Positions 17,738 to 26,325 of a DNA stretch of 64,000 nt are shown in pieces; positions within the stretch are counted from its first letter, which is position 1; every line of letters begins with the position of its first letter. The stretch is from Leucobacter sp. OH1287 (GTDB lineage Bacteria > Actinomycetota > Actinomycetes > Actinomycetales > Microbacteriaceae). A model generated the notes under the pieces. That model ran no database searches and was not told the DNA's origin. It saw only the letters and a program-made list of their open reading frames with translations. The position numbers and the translations under genes were made by a program. The stretch covers positions 1 to 64,000 of the forward strand of contig NZ_RQYM01000010.1 in assembly GCF_003859945.1 (NCBI RefSeq). The letters are read 5' to 3'.

Positions 17738-18232
17738 ATGAGCGGCGCAATTAAGAGGACGATGGTTATGTTGGGTCTTGCTGAGGAGGACCTCAACGCC
17801 AACAACAACACCGCGCAGATTGCTGAGTCTAAGCCTGAACCGCAGGCTCCAGCGACACAGCAGGCTGTTGCGCGCCCAGAACCTAAGATCACACCGCTGC
17901 GCCGGGTCACCCCCGTGCAGGAGCTGCCCGTGCAGGCGATGAACGAGATCCTCACCGTGCACCCGACACACTACGCGGACGCGCCGGTTGTTGCCGAGAA
18001 CTTCCGTGACGGTGTGCCCGTGATCCTCAACCTGTCACGCCTCAGCGAATCCGACGCGAAGCGGATCATCGACTTCTGCAGCGGTCTCGTGCTCGGCCTC
18101 AACGGCCACATCGAGCGGGTAACCGGCAAGGTGTTCCTGCTCACCCCTGAGCACATCACCGTTGGTGAGCCGGTTGAGCCGGTTGCTGACAGCGCTGAAG
18201 AAGAAACCTTCTTCGTCTCCCCGGCCTCCTAA
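17738..18232 (+). CDS. sepF: SepF, FtsZ-ring membrane anchor
   Basis: Actinobacteria lack FtsA, and SepF tethers FtsZ to the membrane and is essential. The product is about 164 residues. A hydrophobic/basic N-terminal segment could act as the membrane-inserting helix. An Ala/Pro/Gln linker leads to the DUF552 domain, which begins at about 70 and carries VILNLSRLSESDAKRIIDFCSGLVLGLNG. I prefer ATG 17738 over ATG 17735 because AGGAG (17727-17731) is then 6 bases away rather than 3. Confidence 0.93.
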   Translation: MSGAIKRTMVMLGLAEEDLNANNNTAQIAESKPEPQAPATQQAVARPEPKITPLRRVTPVQELPVQAMNEILTVHPTHYADAPVVAENFRDGVPVILNLSRLSESDAKRIIDFCSGLVLGLNGHIERVTGKVFLLTPEHITVGEPVEPVADSAEEETFFVSPAS

Positions 18233-18238
18233 CCCGGC

Positions 18239-18550
18239 ATGAGCATCCTACCTCTCGCGCTGCTGATCCTGATATTCGCGCTGCGCGCCTACCTGATCGT
18301 GCTCTGGGCACGCTTCATCCTGGAGTGGGTGCGCGTCGTCAACCCGGCGTTTCGGCCCCGCAAGATTCTGCTGTTTATCGTTGAGCTGATCTATACGGTG
18401 ACGGATCCACCCCTGCGCTTCATCAGGAAGGTTGTGCCGCCGGTTCGTATCGGGCAGGTGCAGCTCGACCTCGGTCTAATGCTGACAATGCTCGCGGTGT
18501 GGATCGCACTCTCACTGCTGCAGTCGCTGAGAATCTCGTTGCTGGTGTAG
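18239..18550 (+). CDS. YggT family membrane protein
   Basis: A 103-residue integral membrane protein with an N-terminal helix (about 3-24) and a C-terminal helix (about 78-100) around the conserved YTVTDPPLRFIRKVVPP loop typical of YggT (YlmG). It sits in its usual place between sepF and divIVA. Homologues affect septum and nucleoid placement, but the biochemical role is not settled. It starts 6 bases after sepF. Confidence 0.9.
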   Translation: MSILPLALLILIFALRAYLIVLWARFILEWVRVVNPAFRPRKILLFIVELIYTVTDPPLRFIRKVVPPVRIGQVQLDLGLMLTMLAVWIALSLLQSLRISLLV

Positions 18551-18557
18551 CTTTTTT

Positions 18558-18600
18558 GGTCGCCGCTGGGTCGCCGCTGGGTCGCCCTGGGTCGCCGCGG
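18558..18600. repeat. Four tandem copies of an 11-base unit
   Basis: GGTCGCCGCTG occurs at 18558-18568 and 18569-18579, then GGTCGCCCTG (18580-18589) and GGTCGCCGCGG (18590-18600). It lies directly after yggT and before the wag31 promoter. The 12-mer GTCGCCGCTGGG also appears, inverted, in the tandem repeat after hisI. Confidence 0.8.
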
Positions 18601-18723
18601 AGCGGGGGTTCTTGCCCTTAGCGGCCGGGCTTTTGGATACCTCAAAGCTGCTTAGATGCAAATTTCAGCTGTTTTTGGTAGCGTTGATGGGTAAGGGTTT
18701 TATATCTTTAGGAAGAGAAAATA

Positions 18724-19308
18724 ATGGAAGAACAGATCGAAGTGCCATCAAGTGAGCTTTCAGCTGAGGACGTCCGTCTGCAGACCTTCACAATTACCAA
18801 GTTCCGTGATGGCTACGATTCAGAGCAGGTTGACACCTTCCTTGACCAGGTTCATGAGACCCTTAAAGGTCACGAGGCAACTATTGCAAAACTTAACGAG
18901 GAGATTGCCTCACTGACTGCAAAGCTTGAGCAGGAGAAAGAGCTCGTTTCGCAGGAGTCAAGCTCACATCAGACCAGCGGCGCATCACCTGACGCACAGA
19001 AGTCAAGCGCGATGCTGCAGATGGCTCTCGAACTGCACGACAAGTATGTTCACGACGGTGAGAACCAGCGTGACCAGCTGATCAGCGAGGGCGAAGCAAC
19101 CGCTAAGCGCCTTGTTTCTGAGGCAGAGACCGAGCGTGCTGACGTGCTCCGCCTGCTCAGCAGCGAACGTGACGACTTGAAGGGCACCATCCGCGAACTG
19201 CGTGACTTCGAGTCAGAGTACCGCAGCACCCTGCGCTCATACATTGAGTCACAGCTGCGCGGCCTCGAGGGTTCACCAGAACCAGCCGGTGCACCAAACG
19301 TCGACTAG
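18724..19308 (+). CDS. wag31: DivIVA-family polar growth protein Wag31
   Basis: A 194-residue coiled-coil protein that marks negatively curved membrane and directs polar wall synthesis in actinobacteria. The DivIVA N-terminal domain (about residues 14-55) reads VRLQTFTITKFRDGYDSEQVDTFLDQVHETL; the usual short N-terminal membrane-binding loop is preceded by an acidic extension. Long heptad-rich helices run from about 60 to 180. Start ATG 18724 is preceded by AGGAAGAG, and the upstream gap with AT-rich sequence suggests its own promoter. Confidence 0.94.
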   Translation: MEEQIEVPSSELSAEDVRLQTFTITKFRDGYDSEQVDTFLDQVHETLKGHEATIAKLNEEIASLTAKLEQEKELVSQESSSHQTSGASPDAQKSSAMLQMALELHDKYVHDGENQRDQLISEGEATAKRLVSEAETERADVLRLLSSERDDLKGTIRELRDFESEYRSTLRSYIESQLRGLEGSPEPAGAPNVD

Positions 19309-19329
19309 TCCTTAAAGCTGCATACACGA

Positions 19330-20010
19330 GTGACACAGCAAAGGGAAAACAGTTCTAAACGGCTCCCAGCGGTAATACTGTTGGGAGCCGTTGCTGTTGC
19401 CATCGCCGTCGCCGACCAGCTGATTAAACTGTGGGCTGAAAACACACTGCCGCGCGGGGAAACAGTGCCGGTTATCGGCGAGGCGGTGCAGTGGCTGTAC
19501 GTCCTAAACCCCGGCGCCGCCTTCTCCTTTTTAAGCGGCCACACCTGGGTTTTCACGCTTTTCGCGGTCGTTGTTGCGGTGGTTCTGATCGTGCAGCTGT
19601 GGCGAGTACGCTCACGCCTGTGGGCGCTCAGCTACGGGATGCTGCTCGGCGGCACACTCGGCAACCTCTACGATAGGCTGCTGCGCGAACCCGGCTTCGC
19701 GATCGGCCACGTGGTTGACTACATCTACACGCCGTGGCTGCTCTCCGCGGTCTACAACCTCGCGGACATAGCAATCGTCGGCTCGGTTATTCTGATCGTC
19801 CTGCTCGTGCTGTTCGGGCTCAGGCCAGACGGCACCAGGTACAAGCGCGAGCGGGCGGCGGATCCAGAGGCAGAAGCAGAGGACGCAGACGCGGCGGAGG
19901 AAGCAGAGGATGCAGAGGATGCAGCGGCGGATCCCGCGGCGGATCCGGCAGCGGCGGAGGCAGCGGGATCCACCCGCCCAAAAACCGCGGAGCGGAGCGC
20001 TCGTGGCTGA
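19330..20010 (+). CDS. lspA: Lipoprotein signal peptidase LspA with acidic tail
   Basis: A membrane aspartyl protease that removes signal peptides from prolipoproteins such as the one at 26954. Four membrane helices occupy about residues 12-165. Both catalytic aspartates are in their motifs: GNLYDR and NLADIA. At 226 residues it is roughly 60 longer than usual. The extra C-terminal tail, from about residue 178, is nearly all Ala, Glu and Asp and is encoded by short repeats. GTG 19330 is the start; the stop overlaps the rluD GTG by 8 bases. Confidence 0.95.
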   Translation: MTQQRENSSKRLPAVILLGAVAVAIAVADQLIKLWAENTLPRGETVPVIGEAVQWLYVLNPGAAFSFLSGHTWVFTLFAVVVAVVLIVQLWRVRSRLWALSYGMLLGGTLGNLYDRLLREPGFAIGHVVDYIYTPWLLSAVYNLADIAIVGSVILIVLLVLFGLRPDGTRYKRERAADPEAEAEDADAAEEAEDAEDAAADPAADPAAAEAAGSTRPKTAERSARG

Positions 20011-20929
20011 GACGCGGCAGGAGTTCTTTATTGTGCCGCATCGGCTCTCGGACGTGCGCGTGGACGCCGCGCTGGTGGAGCTGATCGGGGTTTCTCGCAG
20101 CTACGCGGTGACGATTATCGCTGACGGTGGCGTTGAGCTTGACGGCCGGGTGCTGCGCAAAAGCGACCGGCTGGTTGCGGGCGCGCAGCTGGTTGTGAGG
20201 TGGCAGCCGAAGGAGCCGCCGCGGGTTATTCCAACCTTCGTTGAGGACTTTAAGATTCTGCACGACGACGACGATATTGTGGTCGTTTCAAAGCCGCCGG
20301 GCGTTGCCGCACACCCGAGCCTCGGCTGGCACGGACCAACCGTGCTCGGTGCGCTCGCCGGTCTCGGCTACAACATTGCAACGAGCGGTCCCGCCGAACG
20401 GCAGGGGATTGTGCACCGTCTCGACCAGGGAACCAGCGGTGTTATGGTTGTCGCCAAGAGCGAGTATGCATACTCGGAGCTGAAACGGCAGTTTCGCGAC
20501 CGCGAGGTGAAGAAGATTTACCACACGGTTGTGCAGGGGCACCCGGATCCGTTCTCGGGGACAATCGACGGGCCGATCGGCAGGGATCCGCGCTCGGACT
20601 GGAAGTTCGCGGTGGTTGCCGACGGCAGGCACGCGATAACCCACTATGAAACACTTGAGGCGTTCGCGCACGCAACCCTGCTCGAGATCGAGCTGGAGAC
20701 GGGGCGCACCCACCAGATCCGCGTGCACATGGCTGCGCAGCACCACCCCTGCGTCGGTGACACAGTCTACGGCGCCGACCCGCAGCTGTCGATGCGGCTC
20801 GGGCTGGAACGGCAGTGGCTGCACGCGGTGGAGCTGGAGATTACGCACCCCGCGAGCGCGAAACGGGTGAGTTTTCAGAGCGAATACGCGGTTGATCTGG
20901 CGGAGGCGCTGGAGCGCTTGGTGGTTTAA
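20003..20929 (+). CDS. rluD: RluA/RluD family 23S rRNA pseudouridine synthase
   Basis: It converts specific uridines of 23S rRNA to pseudouridine. I take GTG 20003 as the start (308 residues), because CGGAG lies 7 bases upstream and homology begins just after it; a longer reading from 19910 would be an artefact of the lspA tail. An S4 RNA-binding domain (about 15-75: [21 protein letters not shown]) precedes the catalytic domain with [15 protein letters not shown] carrying the catalytic Asp. The C-terminal [10 protein letters not shown] motif is present. The gene pair lspA-rluD is a standard operon. Confidence 0.94.
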   Translation: MAETRQEFFIVPHRLSDVRVDAALVELIGVSRSYAVTIIADGGVELDGRVLRKSDRLVAGAQLVVRWQPKEPPRVIPTFVEDFKILHDDDDIVVVSKPPGVAAHPSLGWHGPTVLGALAGLGYNIATSGPAERQGIVHRLDQGTSGVMVVAKSEYAYSELKRQFRDREVKKIYHTVVQGHPDPFSGTIDGPIGRDPRSDWKFAVVADGRHAITHYETLEAFAHATLLEIELETGRTHQIRVHMAAQHHPCVGDTVYGADPQLSMRLGLERQWLHAVELEITHPASAKRVSFQSEYAVDLAEALERLVV

Positions 20930-20975
20930 CCGCGTGCGGCGTTGGATCAGCTGGCGCCTTACCCAGCTGACAGAC

Positions 20976-20993
20976 TCGGAGCTTTGACTCCGA
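20976..20993. terminator. Possible terminator after rluD
   Basis: TCGGAG (20976-20981) and CTCCGA (20988-20993) form a 6-base stem with a CTTTGA loop followed by TTTAG. It is short, so this is a tentative call. Confidence 0.4.
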
Positions 20994-21002
20994 TTTAGCC
21001 AC

Positions 21003-21008
21003 TAGAAT
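21003..21008 (+). promoter_or_regulatory. -10 element for dnaE
   Basis: TAGAAT matches the actinobacterial -10 hexamer, 34 bases before the dnaE ATG. Unlike the leaderless cases, a leader with GGAG (about 21032-21035) is present. Confidence 0.45.
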
Positions 21009-21042
21009 TGGAAGCTCACACCCAGCTGATTGGAGCACCCGC

Positions 21043-24000
21043 ATGGCAGACCAGTTTGCACACCTTCACGTTCACACCGAGTACTCGATGCTCGACGGTG
21101 CGGCGAGGGTGAAGGAGCTGATCCAGGCGGTTGCTGAAGAGAAAATGCCGGCGATCGCGATGACCGACCACGGCAACATGTTCGGCGCCTACGACTTTTG
21201 GCGCACCGCAAAAGACAGCGGTGTGAAGGCGATTATCGGGATTGAGGCGTATCTCACCCCGGGCACACACCGCAGTGATCGCAGCCGTGTCCGCTGGGGT
21301 AACGGCGGCGGTGACGACGTCTCAGGCGGCGGCGCCTACACGCACATGACGATGCTCGCCGAGAACACAACCGGCATGCACAACCTGTTCAAACTCTCCA
21401 GCTACTCGTCAATGGAGGGGCAGTATTTTAAGCCGCGAATGGATCGCGAGCTGCTGCAAAAATTCGGTCAGGGCATAATCGCAACAACCGGCTGCCCGTC
21501 GGGTGAGATTCAAACCCGGCTGAGGCTCGGCCAGTACAATCTGGCACGGGAGGCGGCCGCGGAGTTCCAAGACATTTTCGGCAAAGAGAACTTCTTTTGC
21601 GAGCTAATGGATCACGGCCTCGAGATCGAAAGGCGCGTCACCGACGATCTGCTCAGGCTTGCAAAGGAACTGAACCTGCCGCTGGTTGCAACCAACGACC
21701 TGCATTACACACACGCGGCGGACGCGAAGGACCATGAAGCGCTTTTGGCGGTGCAGTCCGGATCCACGCTCGATGACCCAAACCGTTTCAAGTTCGACGG
21801 TGACGGCTACTATCTGAAAACCGCCGCGGAGATGCGGCAGGTGTTTCGGGAGCTGCCGGAGGCGTGTGACAACACGCTGCTGATCGCGGAGCGCTGCAAC
21901 GTCGAGTTTAACGAGAGCGCAAACTACATGCCGAACTTCCCGGTGCCTGCGGGGGAGACCGAGGAGAGCTGGTTTATTAAAGAGGTTGAGCGGGGCCTCA
22001 ATTACCGCTACCCGGACGGCATCCCCGACGAGGTGCGTAAACAGGCAAACTACGAGATCGACGTGATCAGCAAAATGGGCTTCCCCGGCTACTTCCTGGT
22101 GGTTGCCGACTTTATCAACTGGGCGAAAGACAACGGTATTCGCGTCGGGCCGGGGCGTGGATCCGGTGCGGGCTCGATGGCCGCGTATGCGATGCGCATC
22201 ACCGACCTGGATCCGCTCAAGCACGGCTTGATCTTCGAGCGGTTCCTCAACCCTGACCGTGTTTCGATGCCGGACTTTGACGTCGATTTTGACGATCGGC
22301 GCCGGTCAGAGGTGATCCACTACGTCACCGAGAAATACGGTGATGAGCGGGTTGCGCAGATTGTCACCTACGGCACAATCAAATCGAAGCAGGCGATTAA
22401 AGACGCGGCGCGCGTGCTCGGCCACCCGTTCTCGATGGGTGACAAACTCACCAAGGCGATGCCGCCCGCGGTTATGGGCAAAGATATTCCGCTCAGCGGG
22501 ATTGTGGATCCGGCCCACCCGCGCTATAAAGAGGCCGCCGAGTTCCGCAAGGTTGTTGATGAGGAGCCCGAAGCGCAGAAGGTGTTTGAGACCGCGCGTG
22601 GCCTGGAGGGGCTGAAACGGCAGTGGGGTGTGCACGCGGCCGGTGTGATTATGTCGAGCGACCCGCTAATCGACATTATTCCGCTGCAGCGGCGTGAACA
22701 GGACGGCCAGATCGTCACCCAGTTTGACTACCCAACCTGTGAGGGTTTGGGTTTGATCAAAATGGACTTTTTGGGCCTGCGAAACCTGACGATTATCTCG
22801 GACGCTGTCACCAACATTAAACAAAACCGCGGTATCGACCTGGTTTTGGAGGAGCTGAGCCTCGACGACACAGCCGCCTACGAGCTGATGGCCAGGGGTG
22901 ACACCCTCGGCGTGTTCCAGTTGGATGGCGGTCCGATGCGTGGCCTTTTGCGGTTGATGAAACCGGACAATTTCGAGGATATTTCAGCGGTTTTGGCGCT
23001 GTACCGGCCGGGGCCGATGGGTGCGGATTCGCACACCAATTATGCGCTGCGGAAGAACGGGCTGCAGGAGATTACACCGATCCACCCGGAGCTTGCGGAG
23101 CCGCTCGCCGATATTCTTGACACAACCTACGGCCTGATTATCTATCAGGAGCAGGTTATGGCGATTGCGCAGCGGGTTGCTGGCTACTCGCTCGGCCAGG
23201 CGGATATTTTGCGCCGCGCGATGGGTAAGAAGAAGAAAGCGGAGCTGGATAAACAGTTCGCCGGGTTCTCCGCCGGTATGACAGAGCGGGGTTTCTCGGA
23301 GGAAGCGATTACAACGCTCTGGAATATTCTGCTGCCGTTCTCTGACTACGCTTTCAACAAGGCACACTCGGCTGCCTACGGTGTTATCAGCTACTGGACC
23401 GCGTACCTGAAGGCACACTATCCGGCAGAGTATATGGCGGCGCTTTTAACCAGCATCGGCAACAAAGACAAAGACAAACTGGCGATGTATCTTAACGAGT
23501 GCCGGCACATGGGCATTAAGGTGCTGCAGCCTGACGTTAACGAGTCGCTGCACAGCTTTGCCGCGGTCGGCGACGATATCCGCTTCGGGCTTGGGGCGGT
23601 AAGAAACGTCGGCGAGGGCGTTATCTCGGGCATTATTGCGGCGCGCGAATCCCAGAAATACGACAGCTTTACAAGCTTTGTGAAGCAGGTTCCCGCCGCC
23701 GTGCTAAACCGCCGCACCGTTGAATCACTGATTAAAGCGGGCGCGTTCGACTCGCTCGGGCACACCCGTCGGTCACTGATTGAAGCGTTTGAGCCGCTGA
23801 TTGAGCAGGCGGTGCGCGACAAGCGTGATGAAGAGAAGGGACACGTCGGCTTCGATTTTGATTCGCTGTTTGACGACGCCGGTGACGCGGGCGACGGCGG
23901 TGCTGGCACGCAGCATAGCGCAAACAACGCGATCCCGGAGTGGCCGGAGTACGCGAAGGCTGACAAGCTGAAGTTTGAGCGCGACATGATCGGCCTGTAT

Positions 24001-24588
24001 GTTTCAGATCACCCGCTCAGCGGCCTTGAAACCGTGCTGGCGGGGGAGGCAAGCCACTCTATTGAGACCGTGCTCAACTCAGAAAACGTCTCTGACGGCG
24101 AGATTTTAACCGTTGCGGGGCTTTTGACGAGCGTTGAGATCCGCACCGCCAAATCCGGTAACCAGTACGGCATGCTCGCCCTTGAGGACTTCTCGGGTGA
24201 GATTCAGGTGATGCTGCTCGGCAAAGCGTTCGAGGAGTGTGCGCCGGGGCTTGCGGCGGACCAGGTGGTTGCGATCCGCGGCAGGGTGCAGGAGCGTGAC
24301 GAGAGCAGGTCGCTGCACGCCGCCTCGATCCAGCCGATCGACGCAGCAAACATCAACCTCGACAAAACCCTGAGGCTGACTATCCTCGACCGCAGGGCAA
24401 CCGTTGAGCGGATGCAGGCGCTGGAACAGCTGCTTCGCCGTTTCGAGGGCGATGCTGAGGTGCAGTTGCAGCTCGTCAGCGGATCCCAGGTGCGCGTGTT
24501 CCAGCTGCGCCAGAGCGTCAGGGTCACCCCCGACCTTTACGGTGAGCTGAAAGCGGTGCTCGGTCCCCAGTGCCTGCAGGAGGTTTAG
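21043..24588 (+). CDS. dnaE: DNA polymerase III alpha subunit DnaE
   Basis: The replicative polymerase catalytic subunit (DnaE1 type) with 1181 residues. Order: PHP domain at the N-terminus (HLHVHTEYSMLDGAARV, MTDHGNMFGAY), palm with the metal-binding aspartates in PDFDVDFDDRRR (about residue 410) and KMDFLGLRNLTII (about 575), fingers, helix-hairpin-helix region (AGAFDSLGHTRRSLIEAF) and a C-terminal OB fold (LTVAGLLTSVEIRTAKSGN). A short Asp/Gly-rich insert (GDAGDGGAGTQHS) sits before the C-terminal part. It is transcribed singly, upstream of nadE. Confidence 0.98.
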   Translation: MADQFAHLHVHTEYSMLDGAARVKELIQAVAEEKMPAIAMTDHGNMFGAYDFWRTAKDSGVKAIIGIEAYLTPGTHRSDRSRVRWGNGGGDDVSGGGAYTHMTMLAENTTGMHNLFKLSSYSSMEGQYFKPRMDRELLQKFGQGIIATTGCPSGEIQTRLRLGQYNLAREAAAEFQDIFGKENFFCELMDHGLEIERRVTDDLLRLAKELNLPLVATNDLHYTHAADAKDHEALLAVQSGSTLDDPNRFKFDGDGYYLKTAAEMRQVFRELPEACDNTLLIAERCNVEFNESANYMPNFPVPAGETEESWFIKEVERGLNYRYPDGIPDEVRKQANYEIDVISKMGFPGYFLVVADFINWAKDNGIRVGPGRGSGAGSMAAYAMRITDLDPLKHGLIFERFLNPDRVSMPDFDVDFDDRRRSEVIHYVTEKYGDERVAQIVTYGTIKSKQAIKDAARVLGHPFSMGDKLTKAMPPAVMGKDIPLSGIVDPAHPRYKEAAEFRKVVDEEPEAQKVFETARGLEGLKRQWGVHAAGVIMSSDPLIDIIPLQRREQDGQIVTQFDYPTCEGLGLIKMDFLGLRNLTIISDAVTNIKQNRGIDLVLEELSLDDTAAYELMARGDTLGVFQLDGGPMRGLLRLMKPDNFEDISAVLALYRPGPMGADSHTNYALRKNGLQEITPIHPELAEPLADILDTTYGLIIYQEQVMAIAQRVAGYSLGQADILRRAMGKKKKAELDKQFAGFSAGMTERGFSEEAITTLWNILLPFSDYAFNKAHSAAYGVISYWTAYLKAHYPAEYMAALLTSIGNKDKDKLAMYLNECRHMGIKVLQPDVNESLHSFAAVGDDIRFGLGAVRNVGEGVISGIIAARESQKYDSFTSFVKQVPAAVLNRRTVESLIKAGAFDSLGHTRRSLIEAFEPLIEQAVRDKRDEEKGHVGFDFDSLFDDAGDAGDGGAGTQHSANNAIPEWPEYAKADKLKFERDMIGLYVSDHPLSGLETVLAGEASHSIETVLNSENVSDGEILTVAGLLTSVEIRTAKSGNQYGMLALEDFSGEIQVMLLGKAFEECAPGLAADQVVAIRGRVQERDESRSLHAASIQPIDAANINLDKTLRLTILDRRATVERMQALEQLLRRFEGDAEVQLQLVSGSQVRVFQLRQSVRVTPDLYGELKAVLGPQCLQEV

Positions 24589-24630
24589 ATCGGGGGCGGT
24601 GACCCGGTGACATGGTGTTAAACAAACCAC

Positions 24631-24636
24631 TAGAAT
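24631..24636 (+). promoter_or_regulatory. -10 element for leaderless nadE transcript
   Basis: TAGAAT ends 6 bases before ATG 24643 and no ribosome binding site is present, so transcription should begin at the start codon. Confidence 0.5.
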
Positions 24637-24642
24637 CGAACT

Positions 24643-25539
24643 ATGGTCAGACAAACCGAGATAGCAACCCGGCTGGGCGTCAACCCGGAAGCTGACGCGA
24701 AAAGTGAGATCCGCAACCGGGTGCGTTTCCTAGTTGAGTATTTTCAGAGCATTCCCGGCTGCCGCGGCTTTGTGCTAGGCGTCTCCGGCGGGCAGGACTC
24801 ATCGCTTGCGGCGAGGCTCGCGCAGCTCGCGGTTACTGAGCTGCGGCAAGCAGGACACTCGGCAGAGTTCGTTGCTGTCCGGCTGCCCTACGGTGTGCAG
24901 CACGATGAGGCTGACGCGCAGCTGGCGTTGGAGTTTATCCAGCCCGATCTGACGCTGACGGTCGACATTAAACCGAGCGTTGACGCGCTAGCAGACTCCT
25001 GTGCCGCCGCGGAGAGGGCGGTGGTAGCCAAGGGCGCGGAGGCAACCGAGGGCGCGGTGGCAGCGGATCCGCCCGCCACCGATTATGCTGTGATCAGTGA
25101 TTTTAACCGGGGCAATATTAAGGCGCGGATCCGCATGGTTGCGCAGTACACAATCGCCTCGCAGCGTTCCCTGCTGGTGATCGGAACCGACCACGCGGCG
25201 GAGGCGATAACCGGTTTCTACACAAAGCACGGCGACGGGGCAGCCGACATTGTGCCGCTCGCGGGCCTCACCAAATCCCAGGGAGCTGCGATGCTCGCTG
25301 AGCTGGGTGCTCCGCCGCGGCTCTGGCAGAAGGCCCCAACAGCCGACCTGCTAGATAATCAGCCCGGTCAGACCGATGAAGAAAGCCTCGGGGTGAGCTA
25401 TCGGGAGATTGACGACTACCTGGCCGGTGAGACGGTTAGTGAGGCGGCAAGTAGTAAACTTACGGCGTTGTATCTAAAATCTGAGCATAAACGGCGGATG
25501 CCGGTTGCTCCAAGCGATGATTGGTGGCGTAAACAGTGA
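24643..25539 (+). CDS. nadE: NH3-dependent NAD+ synthetase
   Basis: It converts deamido-NAD to NAD using ATP and ammonia. The protein has 298 residues, the length of the single-domain type without a glutaminase half. The PP-loop is GVSGGQDSSLAARLA at about 47-61. The C-terminal segment has TKSQGAAMLAELGAPPRLWQKAPTADLLDNQPGQTDEESLGVSYREIDDYL, typical of NadE. An Ala/Glu-rich insert (about 120-142) is unusual. The stop overlaps the msrA GTG by 4 bases. Confidence 0.95.
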   Translation: MVRQTEIATRLGVNPEADAKSEIRNRVRFLVEYFQSIPGCRGFVLGVSGGQDSSLAARLAQLAVTELRQAGHSAEFVAVRLPYGVQHDEADAQLALEFIQPDLTLTVDIKPSVDALADSCAAAERAVVAKGAEATEGAVAADPPATDYAVISDFNRGNIKARIRMVAQYTIASQRSLLVIGTDHAAEAITGFYTKHGDGAADIVPLAGLTKSQGAAMLAELGAPPRLWQKAPTADLLDNQPGQTDEESLGVSYREIDDYLAGETVSEAASSKLTALYLKSEHKRRMPVAPSDDWWRKQ

Positions 25540-26066
25540 CACAAACGGTTGTTTTAGGCGGCGGTTGCTTCTGGTGCCTCGATGCGGCGTATCGCAGCGT
25601 GAAGGGCGTCAGCGATGTGGTTAGCGGCTACACGGGCGGCTCAGTGCCAAACCCAGACTACCGCTCAGTGTGCCAGGGAACCACCGGTCATGCTGAGGTT
25701 GTTGCTGTCACCTTCGACGAAGAAACGGTGCCGTTCGACGTGATCCTCGACATTTTCTTCACTATCCACGACCCCACCCAGCTGAATCGGCAGGGCAACG
25801 ACGTCGGCACACAGTACCGTTCCGCGGTTTTCTATGCGGATCCTGACCAGCTGGCCGCTGCGCAGTCGGCGGTTGAGCGGGCTAGGCAGCTATGGGACGG
25901 CGAGATTGTCACCGAGCTTGCGCCGCTGGGCGAGTTTTGGGACGCGGAGGAGTACCACCAGAACTATTTTGCGAAGAACCCAACACAGGCTTACTGCCTC
26001 GCGGTTGCTGTTCCCAAGGTGCAGAAGGTTCGGGCAAACTTCGCGAAGTGGTATCGCGGCGTTTAA
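25536..26066 (+). CDS. msrA: Peptide-methionine (S)-S-oxide reductase MsrA
   Basis: It repairs the S-epimer of methionine sulfoxide in proteins. It has 176 residues. The catalytic motif GGGCFWC starts at about residue 8, and GYTGG, YRSVCQGTTGHAEVV, HDPTQLNRQGNDVGTQYRS and EEYHQNYF are in family order. GTG 25536 overlaps the nadE stop, so the two are translationally coupled. Confidence 0.96.
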   Translation: MTQTVVLGGGCFWCLDAAYRSVKGVSDVVSGYTGGSVPNPDYRSVCQGTTGHAEVVAVTFDEETVPFDVILDIFFTIHDPTQLNRQGNDVGTQYRSAVFYADPDQLAAAQSAVERARQLWDGEIVTELAPLGEFWDAEEYHQNYFAKNPTQAYCLAVAVPKVQKVRANFAKWYRGV

Positions 26067-26131
26067 CCGCTGTTTAGTTGGTGGCTAGCCGCTGATTTTG
26101 GTGGTGATGAACCGCTGTTTTCGGTCTGTGG
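26066..26131 (+). repeat. Three 22-base iteron-like repeats
   Basis: Copies begin at 26066 (ACCGCTGTTT), 26088 (GCCGCTGATTT) and 26110 (ACCGCTGTTT) with exactly 22-base periodicity. The first ten bases are well conserved, the rest weakly. The array starts at the msrA stop codon and runs into the first DnaA box. Confidence 0.55.
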
Positions 26132-26163
26132 AAAACCCGTTTTGAAGGAGAGTTGTCCACAGA
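26125..26163. promoter_or_regulatory. Pair of inverted DnaA boxes upstream of ssb
   Basis: TTGTCCACA at 26153-26161 matches the actinobacterial DnaA box. TGTGGAAAA at 26127-26135 is TTTTCCACA on the minus strand, one base from the general consensus. Together they lie in a perfect inverted repeat, TCTGTGGA (26125-26132) and TCCACAGA (26156-26163). dnaA, dnaN and rpmH are not in this window, so this is unlikely to be the chromosomal origin; DnaA control of ssb is the simpler reading. Confidence 0.6.
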
Positions 26164-26211
26164 AACAGGGGCGTCAGCTCTTTTACTTTTAACCTGCGCA
26201 AGAATGAGTAC

Positions 26212-26255
26212 AGAGGCACCGGTTGAGATATCCATGGCACGGCGCCGGTGCCTCT
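26212..26255. repeat. 11-base perfect inverted repeat upstream of ssb
   Basis: AGAGGCACCGG (26212-26222) pairs exactly with CCGGTGCCTCT (26245-26255) around a 22-base loop. It could terminate transcription from nadE-msrA (no T-run follows) or act as a regulatory site. TATAAG just downstream (about 26261) may be the ssb -10 element. Confidence 0.65.
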
Positions 26256-26282
26256 AAACCTATAAGAAACACACTCATATCA

Positions 26283-26301
26283 GCGCCCACAGGTAGGGCG
26301 C
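26283..26301 (+). promoter_or_regulatory. Hairpin in the ssb leader
   Basis: GCGCCC (26283-26288) and GGGCGC (26296-26301) form a stem with a 7-base loop in the presumed 5' leader, shortly before the ribosome binding site GGGAGAGAG at about 26314. Confidence 0.4.
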
Positions 26302-26325
26302 GACAAAGCAGCTGGGAGAGAGCAA

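Noticed and set aside
19910-20002. Upstream extension of rluD
   Set aside because: The extra 31 residues are the out-of-frame copy of the acidic lspA tail (Arg/Gln-rich); homology and the ribosome binding site point to GTG 20003.
26066-26325. Chromosomal origin of replication
   Set aside because: Only two DnaA boxes are present and dnaA, dnaN, recF and rpmH are not adjacent; a regulatory site for ssb is more likely.
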